DNA of 64,000 nt from an uncultured Pseudomonadales bacterium (GTDB lineage Bacteria > Pseudomonadota > Gammaproteobacteria > Pseudomonadales > Azotimanducaceae): contig OY282460.1 of NCBI GenBank assembly GCA_958296295.1, positions 2,232,001-2,296,000 on the forward strand, given 5' to 3'. Both the position numbers and the translations under genes were made by a program. Positions within the stretch are counted from its first letter, which is position 1. Each line of letters begins with the position of its first letter. Below the pieces are notes generated by a model that was not told the DNA's origin, ran no database searches, and worked only from the letters and a program-made list of their open reading frames with translations. Below are positions 8,787 through 18,043 of the stretch, in pieces.

Positions 8787-10235
8787 ATGGCACAAGGCAG
8801 CAAACGCGCCGCTTCCGCAACATGCGCCGAGCATGTATTCGAAGCGATGCAGGATCGTTTGAACAAGCGAGACCGTGGCGCACCGCCGGTCTTCGTGGGG
8901 CGAGAAGTGGAAATCGAACGACTGTGGCGCACCGTTCGCGAGACTGCCGGAGACAATACCCCGGGAATGACCACGGTGGTGCAGGGCCTTCCCGGAGCTG
9001 GCAAGACCGCGATCTTGAACGAGTTCCGCAAGCGCGTGGATGGCACGACGCTCAACGGCCGGCCGGTGGTGACCGCGAGGATCCCAGCCCACATGCTGGC
9101 CCAAGCCCCCTCCACCCTTATCAAGGCCATCAATCACCAAGTGCCGGTGCGGTTCGAGCGGCTGCCGAAGGAGGTCCAGCAGCCTGACTGGTGGAGGAAG
9201 ACCAAGGGCGCACTCGCAACCGTTGCTTCCGCGACTTCGAGTTTGTCGAAGCGCGGCGCACTGCCGGATCTGATCTACTCAGGCGTTGGCTTGGGCGATT
9301 CGGCACCTTTCGGCGAGTGTCTGGACGTCTACTCGTCCACGCTTTGGCCGGAACAATCGGTCGTTGTTCTACTCGTGGACGAAGCCCAGACCATACCGGA
9401 GAGCGGGCATGTGACGGCCAACCTGCAAGCCCTGCATCTTGTCGAGCACGATTCGTGCGCGGTGCTGTTCTGCTTCGGTCTCGCCAATACGGTCGGCGTG
9501 TTGCAGGAGAGAGGGCTTTCGAGGCTAGGCGGCTTTGGCTCGTCCTCCGGGGCGATCTTGGAACTTGGCCTGCTGTCGCGTGACGAGACCCGCCGCATGG
9601 CGGACGCCCTCATGGCATCGGTCGCGTTGACGGCCGACGATCCCGGCTGGCGCGCCTACGCCATAGGCAGCGGGCGGTTCACGGAAGAAGCATGGGAGAA
9701 CTGGCGGAATCGAACAAGGAACGTGATCGAGCGGTCGTCGAACTGCTTCCCCCAGCATGTCGTTTCTTCGACGTGCGCGGTCTTCGAGACCCTCATTGCC
9801 AATCGAGACAACTTCGATCACAACAACAACCTCGTCGCTGAAATGGAGGGCCGTGCCGCTCAGCACAGAAACGCCTACTACGTTCACCTGCTCGACAAGC
9901 ACGAGCGTCACACCTTGGCGCTAGGCGCTGCTTGCCTCGCCGCAGAGTTGAAAAACGACGATTTGATTCCTCGGACTGTACTGGCGCTGGCTTTGCGTAC
10001 CGCAGACAACGACGGCGACGACGTCAAGCCGAAGCTCTCGAAGTCGATTACCGAAATGCTCGTGGCCACGGGATTTTTGAGGAAACGACACGCCAATGCG
10101 TATGAAGTAGCCGTTCCAAGCATGAGCGCCTATCTCAAGAGCGAGTATCTCGAGGGCTTCGAAGGGGGAGATCGTGCCGCTCGCACGCTCAATGCCAAGC
10201 TGAACTTGGGATTGGAAAAAACCAACGTCGGCTAG
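8787..10235 (+). CDS. AAA/STAND-like ATPase of unknown role
   Basis: 482 residues. FVGREVEIERLWRTV (36-50) is the opening typical of Orc1/Cdc6- and STAND-like AAA ATPases. Walker A is GLPGAGKT (about 67-74) and Walker B is VVVLLVDEAQT (about 190). The C-terminal third, after the ATPase core, is helical with a winged-helix-like end. There is no transmembrane segment and no recognisable effector domain, so it may be a stand-alone regulator or half of a two-protein system. The ISNCY insertion lies immediately upstream. The convergent gene at 10462-10938 is also of unknown function and could be a neighbour by chance. Confidence 0.75.
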   Translation: MAQGSKRAASATCAEHVFEAMQDRLNKRDRGAPPVFVGREVEIERLWRTVRETAGDNTPGMTTVVQGLPGAGKTAILNEFRKRVDGTTLNGRPVVTARIPAHMLAQAPSTLIKAINHQVPVRFERLPKEVQQPDWWRKTKGALATVASATSSLSKRGALPDLIYSGVGLGDSAPFGECLDVYSSTLWPEQSVVVLLVDEAQTIPESGHVTANLQALHLVEHDSCAVLFCFGLANTVGVLQERGLSRLGGFGSSSGAILELGLLSRDETRRMADALMASVALTADDPGWRAYAIGSGRFTEEAWENWRNRTRNVIERSSNCFPQHVVSSTCAVFETLIANRDNFDHNNNLVAEMEGRAAQHRNAYYVHLLDKHERHTLALGAACLAAELKNDDLIPRTVLALALRTADNDGDDVKPKLSKSITEMLVATGFLRKRHANAYEVAVPSMSAYLKSEYLEGFEGGDRAARTLNAKLNLGLEKTNVG

Positions 10236-10461
10236 AGCGTGTACGGGACGGCACGAACGAAACATGCCGTGCCATCCGGTTGCCTGCCTTCGCCGGACAG
10301 CGCACCGACGGTCCCGCGATCCAAGCCGTCGATAGGGAATGCTCCCGCCGGCTTCGATCGGCAGTCTAATCGCCAAGCGCAACGGCTCGCTTGTAGGAAG
10401 TCACGCCTGCCATCGCGCTGTCCTCCGTGCCTTGCCGTGGTGGGCGAAAGCCGAGAGCAGC

Positions 10462-10938
10462 TCAACCATACAGCGAGCTCTCTTCGAGAGCACATGTGAG
10501 CTGCTTGGCCAAGTCCGGTGAAGGCGGCGCGGTGACCCGATAGACGGGCTTGCCGTGCATCTCTTCTTTGGTCTCGTGATATAGGCAATCGGGAACCGTG
10601 ATCGGTTTGTGGCAGTGGCCCTTGAGATACGCCACGATTTCCCCACGGTGGCCTTCCTTGGTCCGAAGCAGCACTGCTTGAATCTCAAATTTCCTGCCGT
10701 GGCAGGTGTAGTACATAACGCCTATCCCTTCTGTCGAAGTGCGAGCGGCCCTCCGCGTTCGATAGCGGGGTGTTCGCTCAATAAGCGCTTGGTGTACCTC
10801 GAGGAATAGCTTCAACGCACCCTCTCCGGCCAGCTGCACTTCACACTCCAGCCAATGGCGATCGAGTTTGCTCTCGCCGGAGCATCGGCGGATGTGTGCC
10901 TCAAGCACTCGCAACACTTCCGACTTAAGCTCGTTCAT
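10462..10938 (-). CDS. Hypothetical protein, unrecognised
   Basis: 158 residues beginning MNELKSEVLRVLEAHIRRCS. This ATG is preferred because AAGGAG stands 11 bases upstream; an in-frame ATG 33 bases earlier has no such site. The protein is soluble and mixed alpha/beta with a central strand-rich part (IGVMYYTCHGRKFEIQAVLL) and several Cys/His residues (CHGRK, KGHCHKP). No signal peptide or known domain is seen. It is convergent with the AAA ATPase. Confidence 0.65.
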   Translation of the reverse strand: MNELKSEVLRVLEAHIRRCSGESKLDRHWLECEVQLAGEGALKLFLEVHQALIERTPRYRTRRAARTSTEGIGVMYYTCHGRKFEIQAVLLRTKEGHRGEIVAYLKGHCHKPITVPDCLYHETKEEMHGKPVYRVTAPPSPDLAKQLTCALEESSLYG

Positions 10939-11080
10939 GTGTGGCTGTTCTCCTTCGTGGCCTCTTGGCACGGCTGGCGAAAAGACGCGTGTGCAAGTGC
11001 GAGTGGCATGGTCGCGCCGGGTGGGGGAGTGGGGATGACGCCGCGGATGACTGGCGATGGCGTCAACGCTCGTTCATACG

Positions 11081-11875
11081 CTACCAGCTATTGCGCAGTT
11101 CGCGCAGGCGCAGGAACACCTCTTTGGGCGAGGGTTCGTCGGGCAGGTTGCCGAACGTCTCGCGCAGCCGGGCGATGACGGAGGGGCTGCGCAGGCGGAA
11201 GAACGTGTTGACTTCTCTTTCCTGCGCCAGCGTGGTTACCAGCGCTTCGGCCGGGTCGTGGCTGCCGTCCAGGTCGGCCAGCAGGTTGGCCGCCACGGTG
11301 TTGTCCGGCTCGCGATCCAAGGTGAAAGCCAGGTTGTTGGTGATGTAGTCGTGGCCGGGGTAGATCAGCGTGTCCTCGGGCAGGGCGGTTAGCTGGGCGG
11401 CGAACGTCTCGTAGAGTTCCTCCGGATGGCCGCCGCCGTGGCAATTGCCGGCGCCGGCGTTGAAAAGGGTGTCGCCGCTGAAGAGGGCGGGTTGGTCCGT
11501 CTTGGAGAGCAGGCAGATGTGGCTCATCGTGTGGCCGGGCGTGTCCAGGGCGAGCAGCTCCACCGAGCGGCCGACGCGCACGACGTCGCCGGCGGCGAGC
11601 CCCACGTCCACGTCCGCGATGCGGTCGCCGGCTTTGGCGTGCGCCAGCAGGCGGGCGCCGGTCGCGGCCTTGACCGGGCCGTTGCCGCCCGTGTGGTCGC
11701 CGTGCTCGTGCGTGTTCAGCACTTGCGTGATGCGCCAGCCTTTCTCCTCGGCGCGGGCGAGGCACTTGCGATGGTCCAGCGGGTCGACGGCCAAGGCCTC
11801 GCCGGTCTCGGGGCAGGCGATAAGGTAGTTGAAGTTGCGGTAGGCGTTGCCCGTCCAGATCTGCTCAACAAGCAT
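11081..11875 (-). CDS. gloB: Hydroxyacylglutathione hydrolase (glyoxalase II)
   Basis: 264 residues of metallo-beta-lactamase fold. THEHGDHTGGN (about residues 56-66) is the dinuclear metal motif THxHxDH, and DTPGHTMSH and FSGDTLFNAGAGNC supply further ligands. The C-terminal helical domain carries the substrate-binding ending typical of glyoxalase II (SPKEVFLRLRELRNSW). It hydrolyses S-lactoylglutathione to lactate and glutathione, ending methylglyoxal detoxification. It is divergent from the peroxiredoxin-GST pair, so all three genes here concern thiol or electrophile stress; the 147-base gap at 11876-12022 should contain both promoters. Confidence 0.95.
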   Translation of the reverse strand: MLVEQIWTGNAYRNFNYLIACPETGEALAVDPLDHRKCLARAEEKGWRITQVLNTHEHGDHTGGNGPVKAATGARLLAHAKAGDRIADVDVGLAAGDVVRVGRSVELLALDTPGHTMSHICLLSKTDQPALFSGDTLFNAGAGNCHGGGHPEELYETFAAQLTALPEDTLIYPGHDYITNNLAFTLDREPDNTVAANLLADLDGSHDPAEALVTTLAQEREVNTFFRLRSPSVIARLRETFGNLPDEPSPKEVFLRLRELRNSW

Positions 11876-12022
11876 CGTCGCGTATCCCCTCGTGCGTGGC
11901 GGTTGCGCCCATCATGGCGGCACGCTGGCGAAGTGGCAAGGGCTGGCGCTCGGTCCGCGTACCCGTCGCATCCCTTGCGCTAGACTAGGCGCCGTTCGAT
12001 CAACTCAACCGAGAGGGACTGT

Positions 12023-12502
12023 ATGGCGATTCAAGAGGGCGAAAAACTGCCCGCGGCGACGTTGCACGTGATGAAGGACGGTCGGCCGGCGGCGGTGACC
12101 ACGGACGAACTCTTCAGCGGCAAAAAGGTGGTGGTGTTCGCGGTGCCCGGCGCGTTCACGCCCACCTGTTCGCAGGCGCACCTGCCGGGCTTTGTGGCGA
12201 ACGCGGACAAGTTCCAGGCCAAGGGCGTGGACAGCATCGTGTGCGTGTCCGTGAACGACGCGTTCGTGATGGACGCCTGGGGCAAAGACAAGAACGCCGA
12301 TGCGCTGGTGATGGCGGGTGACGGCAACGGCGAACTGACGGCGGCGCTCGGATTGGAGATGGACGGCTCCGGTTTCGGGCTGGGCACCCGTTCCCAGCGC
12401 TACGCCATGGTCGTGGACGATGGCGTGGTCACGAAACTGGCCGTTGAAGCGCCCGGCGCCTTCGAGGTGAGCAAGGCCGAAGCCGTCTTGGAGGCGCTGT
12501 GA
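12023..12502 (+). CDS. Peroxiredoxin, Prx5-like
   Basis: 159 residues of normal Prx5 length. The peroxidatic cysteine lies in PGAFTPTCSQAHLPGF, the Prx5-type signature with the PxxxT/SxxC core. It reduces hydrogen peroxide and organic peroxides, usually with glutathione/glutaredoxin or thioredoxin as reductant. Its stop overlaps the GTG start of the following GST by four bases (GTGA), so the two are translationally coupled and glutathione is a reasonable electron donor. GAGAGGGA upstream is the ribosome-binding site. Confidence 0.94.
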   Translation: MAIQEGEKLPAATLHVMKDGRPAAVTTDELFSGKKVVVFAVPGAFTPTCSQAHLPGFVANADKFQAKGVDSIVCVSVNDAFVMDAWGKDKNADALVMAGDGNGELTAALGLEMDGSGFGLGTRSQRYAMVVDDGVVTKLAVEAPGAFEVSKAEAVLEAL

Positions 12503-13092
12503 GCCTGACCATTTACGGGCCGGCGCAATCTCGCGCGTCGCGGGTGCTGTGGATGGCGCGCGAGCTGGGGCTGGATTTCGAGCACGACATCGGCTTCGCC
12601 GAGGATGGCGCGTCGCCCGCCCTCTTGGCGGTCAACCCGATGGGGCAGGTGCCGGCCATCGACGACGACGGCTTCGCCTTGGCCGAGTCCATGGCCATCA
12701 ACTTCTACTTGGCAAAGAAACACGGCAAGTTGGCGCCGAAGACGCTGGCGGACGAGGCGCAGACTCTGCGCTGGAGCTTCTGGGCGATGACGGCGGTGGA
12801 AAAGCCCATGCTTGAAGCGCTGCTGAAAGCGCGCGGCTTGATGGGCCACGCGCAGGACGCGGACGCGGCGCAGACGCTGATCGGATCTTTGCAGAAGGCG
12901 CTTAACGTGCTCGATGGCGCGTTGGACGGCCGCGACTACCTGCTTGGGGACGATTTCACGGTGGCGGACTTGAACGTGGCCAGCGTGATCGGCTGGGGCC
13001 GTATGGCCGGCGCGGATTTCGCCGACCAGCCTCGGTTGGCGGCGTGGCTTGATCGTTGCATGGCACGCGAGGCGGCACGCCCGCGGGGTTGA
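12499..13092 (+). CDS. Glutathione S-transferase, coupled to peroxiredoxin
   Basis: 197 residues with a GTG start inside the end of the peroxiredoxin gene. The N-terminal thioredoxin-like half reads SLTIYGPAQSRASRVLWMARELG with the cis-Pro motif MGQVPAIDDDG and ALAESMAI. The C-terminal helical half has DYLLGDDFTVADLNVASVI, the N-capping box. The coupling to a Prx5 suggests a role in regenerating it or in handling the same peroxides; that is inference from position. Confidence 0.92.
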   Translation: MSLTIYGPAQSRASRVLWMARELGLDFEHDIGFAEDGASPALLAVNPMGQVPAIDDDGFALAESMAINFYLAKKHGKLAPKTLADEAQTLRWSFWAMTAVEKPMLEALLKARGLMGHAQDADAAQTLIGSLQKALNVLDGALDGRDYLLGDDFTVADLNVASVIGWGRMAGADFADQPRLAAWLDRCMAREAARPRG

Positions 13093-13161
13093 TCCGGCCG
13101 CGTACGGGGCGCGAACCGGGCGGGTCCCCAAACGCTGGCATGACGGTGAATCTTGGCGATG

Positions 13162-13191
13162 ACGGCGGGCGTTGCCGCTCACGCCCGCCGT
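13162..13191 (+). terminator. Hairpin after the peroxiredoxin-GST pair
   Basis: ACGGCGGGCG (13162-13171) pairs perfectly with CGCCCGCCGT (13182-13191) across a 10-base loop. It lies 70 bases after the GST stop and 17 bases before the ABC ATPase start. Only a weak A/T stretch (TATTAA) follows, so a Rho-independent terminator is likely but not certain. Confidence 0.55.
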
Positions 13192-13208
13192 ATTAACGGC
13201 CTTCCCCT

Positions 13209-13913
13209 GTGAGTGCTTCGGCTGTTCGCGTTGCCGACGTAACTTTCGGCTATCGGCCGAAAACGCCGGTGCTGGAGGTTGCCGATTTCGCCGTGGCGCC
13301 CGGCGAGCGCGTCTTCGTCGAAGGGGCGAGCGGCAGTGGCAAGAGCACGTTGCTGGGCTTGGTCGGGGGCGTGCTCGCGCCGGCGAGCGGCGTCGTGGAA
13401 GTGCTGGGCGAGCTGTTGTCCGATTTGCGCCCGGCGCAGCGGGATCGTCTGCGCGCCGACCGCGTCGGTTTCGTGTTCCAGATATTCAACCTCCTGCCGT
13501 ACTTGTCGGTGCTGGAAAACGTGCTGCTGCCGTGCCGTTTCTCGGCGGCGCGCACGGAGCGCGCCGGGGGCCAAGCCGCGCTTGTGGGCGAGGCGACGAG
13601 GTTGCTGGGCCGTTTGGGGCTTGAGGAGGATGTGCTCCGGCGCTCCGCGACCGATCTCAGCGTCGGCCAACAACAGCGGGTGGCTGCGGCGCGGGCGCTC
13701 ATCGGACGCCCGGAACTCCTGATCGCCGACGAGCCGACATCGGCGTTGGACGCCGCCAACCGCGTCGAATTCCTCCGCCTGCTTCTTGGCGAGTGCGCGG
13801 CGGCCGGCGCCGCGGTGTTGTTCGTCAGCCACGACGACTCTTTGGCGGGCGCGTTCGACCGCCACGTGTCCATGGGCGCGATCAACAAGTTGTGGTCGCT
13901 AGCGGATGCGTGA
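13209..13913 (+). CDS. ABC transporter ATP-binding protein (LolD/MacB type)
   Basis: 234 residues with a GTG start. Walker A is GASGSGKST (about 36-44), the Q-loop is VFQIFNLLPYLSVLENV, the signature is LSVGQQQRVAAARAL, Walker B is LLIADEPTSALD, and the H-loop is VLFVSHD. The Q-loop context and size fit the LolD/MacB-like ATPases that pair with FtsX-type permeases, and its last eight bases overlap such a permease gene. With the permease and the DUF3299 gene it resembles a cluster known in pseudomonads as zinc-responsive; that link is by gene arrangement only. Confidence 0.93.
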   Translation: MSASAVRVADVTFGYRPKTPVLEVADFAVAPGERVFVEGASGSGKSTLLGLVGGVLAPASGVVEVLGELLSDLRPAQRDRLRADRVGFVFQIFNLLPYLSVLENVLLPCRFSAARTERAGGQAALVGEATRLLGRLGLEEDVLRRSATDLSVGQQQRVAAARALIGRPELLIADEPTSALDAANRVEFLRLLLGECAAAGAAVLFVSHDDSLAGAFDRHVSMGAINKLWSLADA

Positions 13914-15210
13914 GGTGGGCCAGGTTCGGCGGGCCGGAGGCGGGCGGTGGCGATTGGTGGTTTCGCTGGCGCTGAAAAGCCTTCTCAACAGGCGGTTGAC
14001 CGCGGGTTTGACGGTGCTGTCCGTGGCTGTCAGCGTGGCCTTGGTGGTGGGCGTGGATCGAGTTCGCACCGAGACCAAGGCGAGTTTCGCCCGCACGATC
14101 TCGGGGGCCGACCTCATCGTCGGCGCGCGTGGCGGGCCGCTCAACCTGCTTCTGTATTCCATCTTTCGCATCGGCCGCACCGGCGACGCGACAAGCGGCA
14201 TCAGCTGGGAGAGCTATCAAGTCTTGGCGGCACGCCCGGAAGTGGCGTGGACGATTCCGTTGTCGCTCGGCGACGCCCACCGCGGTTTCCGCGTGCTCGG
14301 CACCAACCTCGACTACTTCACCCACTACCGCTTCGGGCGCGGCCAGCAGATCGCGTTCGCCGCCGGGCGGCCGTTCGCCGACGCCGAGGACGCCGTGCTC
14401 GGCGCCGATGTGGCCGCGGCCCTCGGCTATCGGTTGGGCGATGCGATGGTGGTGTCCCACGGGCTTGGCGAAGTCAGCTTTCGTCATCACGACGAGGCGC
14501 CTTTTCATGTGGTTGGCGTGCTTGCCCGCACCGGCACGCCAATCGACCGCACGGTACACATCACCCTTGCCGGCGTGGAACGGATGCACGGCGAACCCGA
14601 AGGGGAAGACGACGCGAGCGAGCATGGCGGGCATTCCGAAGCCGGTGATCATGCGCCGGACATGATCAGCGCTTTCATCGTGGGCTTGAAATCGCGTCCG
14701 CTGCTGTTCGCCTTTCAGCGGTTCGTCAACGAGTACCGGCCGGAGCCGCTGCTCGCCATCGTGCCCGGGGTCGCGTTGCGGCAGCTTTGGGAGCTCGTGG
14801 CCGTGATCGAAACCGCGATGCTGGCGATCAGCGCCCTGGTGATCGTCGCCGGCCTCGTGGGGATGCTCACCATGCTGCTTGCGAGTCTAGGCGAACGTCG
14901 GCGCGAGACCGCCATCCTGCGCGCGGTGGGTGCGGGGCCGGCGCTGGTGTTCGGCCTGCTCGTCCTCGAGGCCGTGTTGCTGGCAGCGGTTGCCGCCATC
15001 GTCGGAATTCTTGGCGCGCACGGCGCTTTGCTGGTCGGGCGCGGTTTTGTGCTGGAGAATTACGGGTTGGCGTTGGCGGCAAGCCCGCCGGGCGGTTTCG
15101 AGCTGGCGGTGCTTGCGGGTGTGGCGCTGGCGGCTGGCTTGGTCGCCTTGCTGCCCGCTTGGCGCGTGTGCGGGATGTCCTTGGCCGATGGGCTGACGGT
15201 GCGGCTTTGA
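13906..15210 (+). CDS. FtsX/MacB-like ABC permease with a His-rich loop
   Basis: 434 residues. One transmembrane segment near the N-terminus (LLNRRLTAGLTVLSVAVSVAL), a large periplasmic domain (about 45-270), then three C-terminal segments of the FtsX domain with the MLTMLLASLGERRRETAILRAVGA motif. The periplasmic domain ends in an acidic His-rich loop (EDDASEHGGHSEAGDHAPD), a plausible metal-binding patch. It overlaps the ATPase gene by eight bases, so the pair forms one transporter-type or mechanotransmission complex in the inner membrane. Confidence 0.92.
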   Translation: MREVGQVRRAGGGRWRLVVSLALKSLLNRRLTAGLTVLSVAVSVALVVGVDRVRTETKASFARTISGADLIVGARGGPLNLLLYSIFRIGRTGDATSGISWESYQVLAARPEVAWTIPLSLGDAHRGFRVLGTNLDYFTHYRFGRGQQIAFAAGRPFADAEDAVLGADVAAALGYRLGDAMVVSHGLGEVSFRHHDEAPFHVVGVLARTGTPIDRTVHITLAGVERMHGEPEGEDDASEHGGHSEAGDHAPDMISAFIVGLKSRPLLFAFQRFVNEYRPEPLLAIVPGVALRQLWELVAVIETAMLAISALVIVAGLVGMLTMLLASLGERRRETAILRAVGAGPALVFGLLVLEAVLLAAVAAIVGILGAHGALLVGRGFVLENYGLALAASPPGGFELAVLAGVALAAGLVALLPAWRVCGMSLADGLTVRL

Positions 15211-15356
15211 CAAAGAGGTGGCGGGGCGCCGGAGCGGATGGCTCGCTGCCGGCCTAGCCGGAATAGCCGGAACGAAAGCATCGAAAGCATTGACCTTCGG
15301 TATTGCCGGTGGCATCGTTGCCTTTGTGAAAGCCGGCGCGAACGCGCCGGCGCCGC

Positions 15357-15432
<76 letters not shown>

Positions 15433-15468
15433 ACCCCTAACTTGCGCTTCTGTGCCACGTTGTCGCCG

Positions 15469-15702
15469 TTAGCCGAGCGCTTCCCTCAGCGCGTCGATTT
15501 CCGCGGCAACCGCGTCCGCCGCTGGCAGTGGTCGGTTGGCGCGCCCGTACCAGTAGCCGGCGTTGCGCCGGTCGCCTTCCAAGAGATGCACTATGCCGTG
15601 GGCCCAGCAGCCGTGCGCGGATGCGTCCCGCTGGGCGATGCCGTGGGCGGCTTGCCAATCGCCCGCGGCCAGCGCTTCGACCGCGTCCTTCAAGGTTGCC
15701 AT
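15469..15702 (-). CDS. Small conserved-looking hypothetical protein
   Basis: 77 residues beginning MATLKDAVEALAAGDWQAAH. This ATG is chosen because GGAGGAGGACG directly precedes it; longer in-frame starts have no such site. The sequence reads as a helical repeat-like unit (DWQAAHGIAQ.., then HLLEGDRRNAGYWYGRANRP), similar in feel to single TPR/Sel1-like hairpins. No signal or membrane segment. Probably real; function unknown. Confidence 0.7.
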   Translation of the reverse strand: MATLKDAVEALAAGDWQAAHGIAQRDASAHGCWAHGIVHLLEGDRRNAGYWYGRANRPLPAADAVAAEIDALREALG

Positions 15703-15837
15703 CGTCCTCCTCCAACGCCCGTTTCCGCCAGAGCGTACCATCCTCGTCCGTCGGCGAGGGATCGCGCAAGCCCAACACCGCCGGCCGAGTGCGGAGAGGG
15801 TGTATAGTCCGGCGGCGTCTTGACGTGGATCTTGGTC

Positions 15838-16410
15838 ATGGTGCGCGGCTTACTGGTTTGGACCCGCTTCGCCGCCGTGCGGGAGGGCGTTGCGGCGGGC
15901 CAAAGGCGTCGGTGGCGGCCCAAGGGGCAAGCCGGATGCGTTGCGGCCGCCGTGCTCGTTGGCGTGGCGCTCTTCGCGGCGCAAGCCAGCGACGTGCGCA
16001 CGCTTTCTTGGGACGATCTGCTTCCCGAAGGCGAGGTCGCGCCGCCGCAGGCCGTCGATCACTCCAGGGTGCCCACGGTTGACGACTTTCCGGTCGTTGT
16101 TTCCGTTGGCGTGGTGGACGAACTCGATGGCGTCGAGGCGCGGTTGCCGGGGTTCGTCGTGCCCCTTGATGTCACGGAGGGCAAGGTGTCGAGCCTCTTG
16201 CTGGTGCCGTACTTCGGCGCCTGCATCCATCAACCGCCGCCGCCCGCCAACCAGATAGTCCATGTCACCTTTTCGAAGCCGGTCGCGGTGGAATCCATGT
16301 ACGATCCGGTCTGGGTGACGGGCAAGATGGGCCTTGAGCATTACGCTGGCGGCCTCGCGGAAGCAAGCTACTCGATGGCCGGCCGCGGCGTGGAGAAGTA
16401 CGAATACTGA
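15838..16410 (+). CDS. DUF3299 protein, secreted
   Basis: 190 residues from the ATG at 15838; a TTG 18 bases upstream is an alternative. A hydrophobic segment (CVAAAVLVGVALFAAQA) near residues 34-50 looks like a signal or anchor. The mature part has the DUF3299 features LSWDDLLPEGE, LPGFVVPLD and LLLVPYFGACIHQPPPPANQIV. In pseudomonads DUF3299 genes sit beside a LolD/FtsX-type ABC pair in a zinc-responsive cluster. Here the ABC pair is 600 bases upstream, separated by tRNA-Ala and a small minus-strand gene. Confidence 0.82.
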   Translation: MVRGLLVWTRFAAVREGVAAGQRRRWRPKGQAGCVAAAVLVGVALFAAQASDVRTLSWDDLLPEGEVAPPQAVDHSRVPTVDDFPVVVSVGVVDELDGVEARLPGFVVPLDVTEGKVSSLLLVPYFGACIHQPPPPANQIVHVTFSKPVAVESMYDPVWVTGKMGLEHYAGGLAEASYSMAGRGVEKYEY

Positions 16411-16451
16411 AGGCTGGTTGGTGCCGCTACGCCACGGCGCTCGTTTGGGTC

Positions 16452-17342
16452 GTGTCGCTGCTGTCGCCTTGCGCCCACGGCTACGAGACCGATCCCTACA
16501 CCAATCGCCACTTGGATGTGGCGGACAGTTTGGCGGCCATGGACGCCAAGGTGAACGAGGCGTTGGACGAGGTGGCGGCGTCTTGGCGTGGCGGCGAGGA
16601 CGAATGGGCGTTGGTGATGGCCGTGTACCGGAAGGTTGGCGGCGTCCACTGGGTGGACAAGCTCGAACGCTGGGCCATGGAATCGCCGGACGTGGAGAAG
16701 ATTGACGTCTCGCGCGCCGAATCCATGGTGGCGGAGTTTCCGCCCCTTGCCGGCCGGGTGGCCTTCATTTTCGGTTTCGGGCCGACTATCCGCGTTGGGG
16801 GCGTCTACTTCGGCACGGACAAGATCGGCCACTTCTTCTCCCAAGGCCGCAAGTTCTATGGCCGCTATCGCAGGCACGGCGACGAAGCCCGGGCCGCGAA
16901 GCGTTCCGTGCTCACCGAGCGAGGGTTGTTTGGCAGACTGTCCACCGGCGTCTACTCGAACGCGGATATCGTCGCCAACTACGAAGGCCACCGGTTCTAC
17001 CACGGCCTTTTGCACGATGGGGTGGTGGCGGACAAATCCGCGTTGTTCCGGTGGGAGGATGGCAAGCCGGTCCGCCAACGCCGGTTCACTTGGGCCGATC
17101 ATGTCAACCCTTTTTGGGACGAGTTGCTGAACCCCAACGCCTACGGGGCCGGATTGGTGCCCGTCGCCAAGAAGCGAATGTTGCGGCTCTGCGACGATTT
17201 CCGGCGCCGCCCGGATCGCTACCGTTTGCCGAATGCCGAGGCGCTGTTCGAGCGCTACCGCCACATTGGCGTTGTGGACACCAGCGACATGCGGGCGGAG
17301 GCGGTGCTTGAAAAGCACTGCCCGAAGCCGACGGACGGTTGA
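16452..17342 (+). CDS. Hypothetical protein with a DKIGHFFSQG motif
   Basis: 296 residues if the GTG at 16452 is used. The same frame is open upstream to about 16407 and would add AGWCRYATALVWVV, turning the N-terminus into a normal signal peptide (cut near CAHG/YETD). The true start may therefore be an unusual codon overlapping the TGA of the DUF3299 gene. The mature protein is soluble and rich in charged and aromatic residues, with a central GVYFGTDKIGHFFSQGRKFY and a YEGHRFYHGL segment. I do not recognise the family. It is probably co-transcribed with DUF3299 (42-base gap). Confidence 0.75.
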   Translation: MSLLSPCAHGYETDPYTNRHLDVADSLAAMDAKVNEALDEVAASWRGGEDEWALVMAVYRKVGGVHWVDKLERWAMESPDVEKIDVSRAESMVAEFPPLAGRVAFIFGFGPTIRVGGVYFGTDKIGHFFSQGRKFYGRYRRHGDEARAAKRSVLTERGLFGRLSTGVYSNADIVANYEGHRFYHGLLHDGVVADKSALFRWEDGKPVRQRRFTWADHVNPFWDELLNPNAYGAGLVPVAKKRMLRLCDDFRRRPDRYRLPNAEALFERYRHIGVVDTSDMRAEAVLEKHCPKPTDG

Positions 17343-17422
17343 GCCGGTGCCGTGGCGGCATCGCGCAAGCACCTCCCGCGCCGGCCGCCAAGTCGGCTGG
17401 CCACCATGCGAAGGCGCGTTGT

Positions 17423-18043
17423 TTACGGCGCCTCGCCGATGCGAACGCTGGCCGCCATGTTGCCGCCGGTGAGATCGTCGGCGAGGCGCATCGCCCGCTG
17501 CACCGACCGCAGGCGTCGCACCCACGGCCGCATCGAATCCAACCGCTTGGGCAGCGCTTTGCGAGCTTCTTCGGCCTTGGCGCGATCCTCGTAAACGCCG
17601 GCGAGGCCCACATGCTCCAGTTCGCCCCGGCGGGCGGCCCGGACGGCGATCACGCCGGCCAGGCGGTTGTTCGCGACGAATTGATCCAACGCCGAACGCG
17701 AATCAAACGCCGCCAACTGCAACGCGTAGTAGTTGCCGGGCAAGTCGAGCAGCCGCGTGGGTGCCGGCGGCCGGTAGGCGTGTTGCTGGTACGCGGACGT
17801 CAATGAGGTGGTCCGGCCCGCCAGCGGCGTGGCTGCCCGCCGTTCCTCGGTTGCGCCGGCGCCTTGCCCGCATTGCCAAGCGCCTTGAGGTACCCCTCGG
17901 CAGTGCCAAAGTTCGGCCGCCGCGGCGTCGCGGATTTCCACCGCCGCCGGGCCCTGGCACGCGGCGAGCAGCGGCAGCAACCACAGGCCGGCGCAAGCCC
18001 ACCACCTTGGCTTGGGTGTCCGGGCAACGGCCGGAAAGTCCAC
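17423..18043 (-). CDS. SPOR-domain lipoprotein
   Basis: 206 residues from a GTG chosen because it gives a compact lipoprotein signal: basic PKPRWW, hydrophobic ACAGLWLLPL, then lipobox LAAC. The C-terminal half holds a SPOR-like fold (YYALQLAAFDSRSALDQFVA, then LAGVYEDRAKAEEARKAL). SPOR domains bind glycan strands lacking stem peptides and target proteins to septa. So this is probably a lipid-anchored envelope protein involved in division or peptidoglycan turnover. It lies downstream of tatD and slt on the same strand. Confidence 0.75.
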   Translation of the reverse strand: MDFPAVARTPKPRWWACAGLWLLPLLAACQGPAAVEIRDAAAAELWHCRGVPQGAWQCGQGAGATEERRAATPLAGRTTSLTSAYQQHAYRPPAPTRLLDLPGNYYALQLAAFDSRSALDQFVANNRLAGVIAVRAARRGELEHVGLAGVYEDRAKAEEARKALPKRLDSMRPWVRRLRSVQRAMRLADDLTGGNMAASVRIGEAP

